This document shows, piece by piece, positions 56,771 to 64,000 of a stretch of 64,000 nucleotides of DNA (positions within the stretch are counted from its first letter, which is position 1; each line of letters begins with the position of its first letter). Position numbers and translations under genes: made by a program. The stretch is from Cryptomeria japonica (taxonomy: Eukaryota; Streptophyta; Pinopsida; Cupressales; Cupressaceae): positions 650,352,468-650,416,467 of the forward strand of contig NC_081409.1 of the NCBI RefSeq assembly GCF_030272615.1, written 5' to 3'. Below the pieces are notes generated by a model that searched no databases, was not told the origin of the DNA, and saw nothing but the letters and a program-made list of their open reading frames with translations.

Positions 56771-59700
56771 CTAGTTCTTATTAGAAGGGGTGGATACCCC
56801 TAACTTGTCTCTCAAGTAGAAAAATGTATCTGTAGACAAAGGCTTAGTAAAAATATCTGCTATTTGTTCTTTTGTAGATACATACTCCAGCTTCACCTTC
56901 TCTTCACTAACTTGCTCTTTCAAGTAATGATATTTGATTGACACATGCTTAGTCTTTGAATGTTGCACTAGATTCTTTGACATGTTAATAGCACTAGAAT
57001 TATCACAGTATATAAAAATAGGCTCATCATAAATAACTCTAATATCCTTCAACATTTGCTTCATCCAAACTACTAGAGTGCAATTACTAGAAGCAACAAT
57101 GTACTCAGCTTCAGTAGTAGATAAGGACATTGAATCTTGTTTCTTACTATCCCATGAAACCAAATTATTACCAAAAAATAATGCTCTATTGGTAGTGCTC
57201 TTCCGGTCATCAACATCACCAACCCAATTCACATTGGTGTAGGCACATATCATGAAATCATCATTCCTCGGATACCATAAACCATTATTCACAATTCTCT
57301 TTAGGTATTTGAATATCATTTTAACAACAATGACATGAATCTCTTTCAGATCAACTTGATATCTAGCAGCCATGCACACAATATGCATAATGTTCAGCCT
57401 AGTCTGAATAAGACATAGCAGTCCATCAACCATAGATCTATACAAACTCTGATTAGCTTTAGGAGATTCATCATTATTAGACAATTTACAACCAATCACC
57501 ATAGGAGTTCTAACCGGTTTGAAGTCATCTAGCCCAAACTTCTTCGACAATTCCTTCACATATGAGATATGAATATACCTTTTCGAGTTTGTGAAATCTG
57601 CAAACCTAAGAAAAATTTAATCTCACCAATCTTAGATATCTCTAATTCTTTCTACATATCACCAACAAACTTCTTGCTCAAGTCATCATCACCTCCAAAG
57701 ATAATATCATCAACAAAGGTTTTAACAATCAAGATGTTTCATTTTCTATCTTAAAGTACAGATTACTATCAGCAACACCTTTACTAAATCCTAATTTTAA
57801 CAAATATATATCTAGTCTAGCATACCAGGCTCTAGGGACTTGTTTCAGTCCATAAAGAGATTTCTTCAATTTGCATACCATGTCTCCATCATGTGACAGT
57901 GAAAATCCACCAGGTTACTCAATGTAAACTTTTTTCTCAAGATCACCATTCAAAAAGGCAAATTTGACATCCATCTGATATACTTTTAAATCTTTATAAG
58001 CATCATAAGCAAGAAACAACCTGACAATTTCAAGTCTAGCCACTGGAGCAAAAGTCTCCTCATAATAAATTCCTTCTTTCTGAGAATATCCTTTGCAAAC
58101 TAGTCTATCTTTGTTTCTAACAACTTCACCGGCTTCATTCAATTTATTTCTGAACATCCATTTAGTACCAATAACTTTCTTATCCTTAGGTCTAGGCACA
58201 AGTTCCCAAGTATTATTATTTTCAATCAGATCTAGTTCTTCTTCCATAGTTGTCATCCAATTTTCATCTTTGCAAGATTCAACAACATCTTTAGGTTCAA
58301 CTTTAGAAATCAAACATACTTCTTCAGTAGTTGACCTTCTTCTAGTCATTACACCTTTATTCTTATCACCAATAATCTGATTTTCAAAATGATTTAGTCT
58401 TACATACATCAGAGTCTTCTGATTGTTTTGATTATCAGGTTCCTACACTCCTTCACCAACAACAACAACATCCAGGTTGACTGTCTCTACCAGCTCATTC
58501 TGCTTAGGCTCTTCAGTCTGAATAGGACTTAAAACAATATGTTGTCCATCATCATAACCACATGCTTAGATATCTTTTCCAAGGTTATCATCCACCTTCA
58601 CATTTGCACTCTCCACTGTCTTTGTTAGTCTCTTGATGTAGCACCAATAGGCTTTTCTCTTTGTTCAATATCCCAATAAAATTCCTTCATCACTTCTAGC
58701 ATCAAACTTTCCTATATCCTCATCTCTCTTGATATAACATTTGCTACCAAATACTCTAAAATGTCTCACATTAGGAACATGACCAAACCATAGCTCATAA
58801 GGGGTCTTACCGGTATCACCTTTGATGTGAACTTTGTTTAATGTGTAAACAACAGTGCTAATAGCTTCTTTCCAATAGATCTTTGGAACATTCCCTTCAA
58901 TCATCATAGTCCTTGTAGCATCCAAGACAATTTTGTTCTTCCTTTCAACAACTCCATTCTACTAAGGGGTTCTAGGAGCATATAATTGTCTTCTAATCCC
59001 ATGCTTCTCACATAATGAATTGAACTCACCAAAGCAGAATTCTCCACCTCTATCAGATCTCAGATACTTCACCTTCAATCCAAACTCAGTCTCAACCTTA
59101 GCTTGGAATATCTTGAATTTGTCCAACGCTTTTGATTTCTTCTTCAAAAATACAACTCACATCATCTAGAATAATCATCAATTAGCAACATGAAATATCT
59201 ATCACCCTGCACACTTCTAACATTAGTAGGTCCACATAGGTCAGTATGCACAAGATCTAGCATTCCATCAAATGTATACTATTTTCTCTTGAAATAAATT
59301 CTTGTTTGCTTACCCAACTGACATTCCTTACATACTGGATTAGTAGGCTTAACAATATTAGGCAGGTCTCTAACAACATGTGTAGAACTTATCTTGATCA
59401 TTGAATCAAAATTTACATGACACAACCAACTCTCATCAATCTGAGCAATCAAATAACGTTTCTCATGGACATTCAAATGAAAAATGTTACCTTCAATCTT
59501 AGTTCCAGATGCAATCTCTATACTAGAGGCATTTAAGATCTAGCATTTTCCATCCTTGAATTGTAGTTCATAGCCTTTATCAACCATCTATCCAACACTC
59601 AAAAGATTATGTTTCAAACCTTCAACATACAAGACATCATCAATTTTATGCTTACCATCAAAAGAAATAGAACCTCTCCCACAGATCACATAGGCTTTGT

Positions 59701-60955
59701 CATCTCCAAATCTAACTATTCCACCATCATATCTTTCCATACTCACAAATTTGTTTTTATTACCGGTCATATGATATGAACAACCACTGTCAATTACCCA
59801 TTCATCTTTCTCTTCAACTTTAGCAGCCAAATCTTTCTCCTCAATAGTACAGCTAGTGGAATCAACATGTACAGGTCCATCTTCCTTAATGGAAAGGAAT
59901 ACAACTTCATCTCCTTCTTATTCTTCATCTGTAATACCTTCATCAACAACATAATAACATTTCTTATAATTCCTATACTTCTGGTTAGGCTTGTAAGGCT
60001 TATCATACTTCTCCTGCTTTTCATATCTATCATTCCTATCATGCTTGTCAAACTTATCATGTCTGTCATACTTAGCCATTCTCTCTAGGAATCTAGAAGC
60101 AAAATGTCCTAGATTATTACAAGAGAAAACTTTCAAAGGAAACTTTCCATCATACTTATCGACACCTTTAGGTAATCTCCAAGAAATCAATGCTTCAATT
60201 TCATCCATCTCTCTTTCTTGCTCTTCCATCTCTCTTCTCTCTCTCTCTCTCTCATATCTAGATATTTTGCACTCATCAGAATCATATTTCTACTTACTGC
60301 ATATAGATGTAGATTCTCTACATGAAGTCTCATACTTTCCATGTGATTCTCCAAACTCACTCAACTCAAATGCGGAAATCTTTCCAACCAACATATCTCT
60401 TGTTACTGTAGTCACACTCCGGATCTCATCAATAGCAACAACCTTATGTTTATAAGCAGAAGGAAAAGATATTAGCACCTTAGCAACAATTTCATCTTCC
60501 TCAAGGGTTCCAATGACACATCTAATACCTATGACAAGATCATTCACCTTAGCCATGAAAGAGTGTATGTTCTCATCATCTCCCATCTTCAACATATCAT
60601 ATTTTCCATTTAAACTCTACAACTTAGCAACCTTCACGTGTTTATCACCTTCATGCAGAATCTCAAGCTTCACCCTGATCTCATGTGCAGTCTGAAGTCC
60701 CATTACATTTGTCATCTCAGAATCAATCAGGGCACTAAGAAATGCTTCCCTCGCTCTAATATTATGTTCATCTTGCTTGATCTCATTAGGAGTAGTCATC
60801 CCATTTGGAGGAACAATATAGGCATTCTTTGTAATCTTCTAATAATCTTCACCAAGACATTTCAAGTGCACTTCCATCCGGTCCTTCCATATAGCATAGT
60901 TACTCTCATCAAATCTCAGACTATCCTTCTTAAAGATAACACCTTCAGCTACCAT
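56771..60955 (-). pseudogene. Copia gag-pol polyprotein, minus strand
   Basis: ATG at 60955 gives gag with DSLRFDESNYAIWKDRMEVH. A basic Lys/Arg/Asp-rich region (KYDRHDKFDKHDRNDRYEKQ) follows a zinc-knuckle remnant (CNNLGHFASRF). The protease reads EWVIDSGCSYHMTG. The pre-integrase KECQLGKQTRI motif, an integrase core (YLRSDRGGEF, RRQLYAPRTP, EAISTVVYTLNKV) and RT ([40 protein letters not shown]) follow. RNase H (YTNVNWVGDVDDRKSTTNRA, LSTTEAEYIVA) ends with DKLGVSTPSNKN at 56771. Many stops and at least two frameshifts (about 59200 and 57750) occur. Between 57915 and 57560 the RT YVDD region is badly broken. Confidence 0.9.
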
Positions 60956-60997
60956 CCTAGATCTCCTCAAGTGATTAAGCTTCTACCAGAGGATCTA

Positions 60998-61009
60998 GCT
61001 CTGATCCCA
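60998..61009 (-). other. Primer binding site of minus-strand Copia
   Basis: On the minus strand TGGGATCAGAGC lies two bases after the LTR end. It differs from the standard TGGTATCAGAGC at one position. Confidence 0.7.
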
Positions 61010-61011
61010 AT

Positions 61012-61579
61012 TGTTAGCAGCAACTAAGAAGCAAGACTAAGAGGGGGGGGGCAGTGAATCAGTCTTCACAGAAATATAAAACTTAATCACAAAACACTTA
61101 TCTAATAAACTGTAGTAATAAGACAGATAAGCAACTTGAAAGAACAACACACAACACTAGGATTTTGCCGTGGAAAACCTAGTTAAGGGAAAAACCATGG
61201 TGGGAACCTACCCACAGTAAGATGATACTCTATAGTAGTATGTGAAAATATTACAATGGGGAATGCACATGCATTCAGACACACTTCCTAGAGCTCATTG
61301 TTCAAAAGATGATGGTCTGGAAGGCTACAACCCTCAAGGAAGTCTCACTGACTTAAAATAAGATTCAGACTACAATTTACAAGAAATGAACTGAAAGAAT
61401 ATAATCACCAAATACCTAATTTTAGTTCCAGTTAAGCACATATGTCTGCCTTGCAATACTAATCTCTTCTCAAACTCAACATTGAAGGATAAATCACTTC
61501 TTCACACATAAACCTCTCTCTGATAATACAAACATAACATCGATACCCAAATTACATGAATATAGCACCTATATATATT
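61012..61579 (-). repeat. Truncated 5' LTR of minus-strand Copia
   Basis: About 568 bases alignable to 55209-55770, including the G-run near 61043 and AATCAGTCTTCACAG. Homology stops at TATATAT (61579). Confidence 0.85.
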
Positions 61580-62540
61580 GATGCTCTTCAAAATGGGAAG
61601 GTTAGTCATGATAACAAAACAACACAAACAACAAGAAAGCCAATTTGTTAGTGTTAGAAATCATAAGCAAAACACTTTCCTAAACAAGCATATCAAGAAA
61701 GATACTACGAAATAGATAAAAAGCATAATAAATCTACAAAATGTAACCAAACATCTCCATATGCTCTCTACCATGTTGGTAGGTTCTCCTTCCTTGTTCC
61801 TCTCCTCTCCAAGTTCCAAATTAGTGTAGCTCTCAGCAGCTTTTTGCACTATGGATGTCTTATGGAGATTCAAGATTGAAATGATGAATATTCTAAAATG
61901 CTATGTAAATGTGAACAAGAGCTAAAATGAGAAATTATCTATTTAGCTAGTGTTAATTTTAAACCAAAAGAGTGAATATGATGGATTTATGCTAAATGCT
62001 CTCTAGAAATGCCTATAATGTAAATGCTTGAGAATGTTGGAGTATTCAGGATTTGAAAATGAGGAATGTGAGCTCTATTTATAGGTAAAATAGAGCAATG
62101 GATGGTGGAGATTGAGTAATCTCAACAAGGGTTAGGATTGAATGATATTCAATCCATGTGAGGACTTTCAACCCAATCCCAAGATGAAAAGTGTCAACAT
62201 GAGAGGGGTTGAGATGAGAGGGAAGAAGCATTAAATGTTTGACATGACCTGAGGGTTAGCTTGGGAGTTAAGGTTAAGGTTGGGTTGAGTGAATAAATTC
62301 ATTATCCAAAGAATAATGCTTTTATCCAATGGATAAACTCTTGTGCAAAGGTTAAATGGATAACCATGGTCAAAGCAATAAATGCTTGAGGAGACACATG
62401 GGTTACATGAGGGTTGAGCTTAGGGGTCAAAGTCCCTAACCATGGGTGCAAGTGGATTTAACCATTAATGGTCATGTAAGAGCCATAAGTAAGAATCTCT
62501 TGATGCCAATGATGGATGGATGGAGATGTGAGGCGAGAGT
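61580..62540 (-). repeat. Gypsy-related LTR fragment, minus orientation
   Basis: Read on the minus strand, 62500-62060 resembles the start of the Gypsy LTR at 7290-7660: GGTTAGGGACTTTGACCCC, then GCTTTGACCATGGTTATCCA, GCACAAGAGTTTATCC and CTATAAATAGAGCTCAC. The part from 61580 to 61870 is not clearly alignable, so this is either a related subfamily or a fragment. No partner LTR is in the window. Confidence 0.65.
62076..62083 (-). promoter_or_regulatory. TATA box of reversed LTR
   Basis: On the minus strand TATAAATA in the context ACCTATAAATAGAGCTC is identical in context to the LTR TATA box at 7646-7653. Confidence 0.5.
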
Positions 62541-62734
62541 TGTTTTGAACCATAGCAGCCCTTATGAGACTTAGGTCATTAGGATAAATGTATGTTGTAG
62601 TTTAGGTGTCCATGATTTCTTACCTGTTGAGACCCGAAGATACTTGATCAAAGTATCTGTTGATAGTCTAGGTTTAAAATTTAAGAAAGTTTGAAACAAA
62701 ACAACTAATGATGATGGTCGATGCACGTGTGTAG

Positions 62735-63896
62735 GAGGATCTTTGCATCTTACAGATGTGCGAGAGGCATCCCACCACACAAGTGTTGCGTGATCGATTG
62801 ACAGAGGCCAAGGTGGATTGCATTGCAGTGGCAGGCCTGTATGATGTTATGTATATGCCCATGATTTAGACAAATCGCAGGTTGATCACAGCATTGGCAG
62901 AGCGATGGCATAGTGAGACATGTACATTTCACTTGGCACAGGGGGAGATGAAAATTACATTGGAGGATATATGGCGCATCCTACACATTCCCATTCAAGG
63001 AGAGCTAATGACATATGACTGATCATGGGGGACAATAGCAATGCAGAGATTCTTTGAGGAGGATGGCTTCATTGATGATGGATCGATAGCCTAGGAGGAT
63101 ATAGCAGCCTTGTATGAGCCATTACCATCAGTGCTATCAGGGATTGTTGGGGGACTGCTATGTCCAGATCGATGATCACATGGACTTGTCGTTGGTTGGG
63201 GTCAGGTAATCAAGTAGATGATGATAGAGGGGACCTAGTTTACATGGGGACCATGCATGCTATCGCACGTATATTGGGATTTACATGAGGTAGCATATCG
63301 AGGGGTGGGCTCATTGGGAGTGGGGATCACTCTGCTTCATATTTGGGCATGGGAGCACTTACCTGTTACCCGACCAGTTATTTTGAGATTCTGAGTAGTG
63401 GACCAGCCATATGTATACATGTATGGAGGTATGATGAGTCAGCCTCACCTGGGGAAGTTAGAATGGTGGTAGCGGGCACTGGATGATTTGGATACTGTGA
63501 TCTGGAGGTCATACATTGAGTGTGAGTCATGGGAGGATGATGCATAGGTGTTGTTGTATGTGTTTATGACATGATACCTCATTGGTAGGACAACCTACAA
63601 TGTGGAGAGATAACTTTCGGGTAGAGTGTTGAGACAGTTTGGGCGGCAACAAGGATTGCCTAGTGGATTGGGAGAGTATGCTAGGGTAGTCCGAGAGAGG
63701 TACCTATGGGAACCAGTGTTACCTTATGATCAGGCTTTAGCAGAGTTCTACACGCTACAAGTGAGACCATGGCAGATGAGGCCGAGGGTGGTAGATGTTG
63801 GGGTGTTAGATGAGTACACTCAGTACATTGCGACACATCCGATTCCTCAGATATCAGATTCAGTGGAGCCTATTCCATCCTTTGAGGAGAGGAGAT
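62735..63896 (+). pseudogene. Plant mobile domain (PMD, MAIN-like) protein, decayed
   Basis: The plus-strand frame reads TTQVLRDRLTEAKVDCIAVA, a stop, LITALAERWHSETCTFHL followed by AQGEMKITLEDIWRILHIPI, then FFEEDGFIDDGSI and LHIWAWEHLPVTRPVILRF. The core is the plant mobile domain (ERWRPETHTFHLPCGEMTVTL-type consensus) found in MAIN/MAIL1 proteins and in transposons. Eleven stops interrupt the frame before 63896 (at 62867 first), but the frame never shifts over about 1.1 kb. A longer intact piece starts at 63626 (MLRQFGRQQGLPSGLGEYAR) and ends at a TAG at 63896-63898. It lies beyond a reversed LTR. Whether it was a gene or part of a transposon cannot be told. Confidence 0.75.
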
Positions 63897-64000
63897 AGGG
63901 ATGGGGGAGGAGAGGAGGTCGTGTAGGTGTACGAGGGAGAGGAGATGGTGATGGTGAGGATGGAGGAGGTGGTGATGGAGGAGGAGGAGGAGGGGGTAGT
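63897..64000 (+). other. Gly/Asp/Arg-rich tail after the PMD stop
   Basis: In the PMD frame, reading past the stop gives a low-complexity tail rich in Gly, Arg and Asp, built on GGA/GGT/GAT repeats. Such tails are common in PMD-like transposon proteins. The window ends here. Confidence 0.5.

Larger units (their letters stand above)
55209..61579 (-). mobile_element. Copia retrotransposon, minus orientation, 5' LTR truncated
   Basis: On the minus strand the order is partial 5' LTR (61579-61012), primer site, gag-pol (60955-56771), polypurine region and 3' LTR (56459-55209). The 5' LTR loses homology to the 3' LTR at about 61579, where a different LTR begins, so it has been cut by a later event. 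Because the right end is missing, no target duplication can be checked. The left flank is GATAG. It interrupts the Gypsy leader. Confidence 0.88.

Overview
The window looks like nuclear DNA from a large, transposon-rich plant genome. The evidence is Copia and Gypsy LTR retrotransposons, a plant LINE, a MIKC-type MADS-box first exon with a canonical splice donor, and remnants of plant gene families (TTC27-like TPR, filament-like plant protein, PPR, LRR N-terminal domain, plant mobile domain). The heavy nesting of old elements, AT-rich spacers and very low gene density would fit a gymnosperm or another giant plant genome, but I cannot name the species. No gene in the window looks complete and intact. 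The only coding exon without visible damage is the MADS exon at 21856-22037 (minus).

Layout from left to right: (1) 1-3640 is an AT-rich spacer. (2) 3790-6222 is a compact minus-strand cluster of fragments from four unrelated genes (LRR N-terminus, PPR, FPP, TTC27), which looks like transposon-mediated gene-fragment capture. (3) About 7290-13560 is a Gypsy element with LTRs, gag and a protease remnant but no RT or integrase; its long leader carries arrays of a TAGCGCAT-like motif. (4) 14794-20458 is a non-coding 5.7-kb unit with near-identical inverted ends, sitting in (TA)n microsatellites. It contains a palindromic 1.8-kb satellite, a CT tract, a GA tract and palindromic subterminal repeats. 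(5) 20481-21114 is a foldback element with about 222-bp arms. (6) 21856-22037 is the MADS exon. (7) 22501-25720 is a decayed minus-strand LINE. (8) 25720-34900 is mostly unrecognised spacer with one Copia LTR fragment and a GC-rich hairpin minisatellite.

(9) 34900-61579 is a nest. A Gypsy LTR and leader is split by a pol-less Copia-like element (36347-53170, matching ATTTT target duplications). That element is itself interrupted by a full Copia element (38500-45885), a solo LTR (49409-50835, AAGTT duplications) and a short LINE-like retroposon (51423-51952, 17-bp duplications). The Gypsy leader resumes at 53171 and is cut again by a minus-strand Copia element (55209-61579). (10) 61580-62540 is a reversed LTR fragment. 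(11) 62735-63896 is a plant-mobile-domain pseudogene that keeps one reading frame through eleven internal stops.

The best candidates for something undescribed are the large ORF of the pol-less element (46652-51221), which resembles no gag or pol domain; the TIR-bounded unit with the palindromic satellite; the captured gene-fragment cluster; and the 530-bp retroposon with its own small ORF. All family calls come from reading protein motifs by eye, with no database search.
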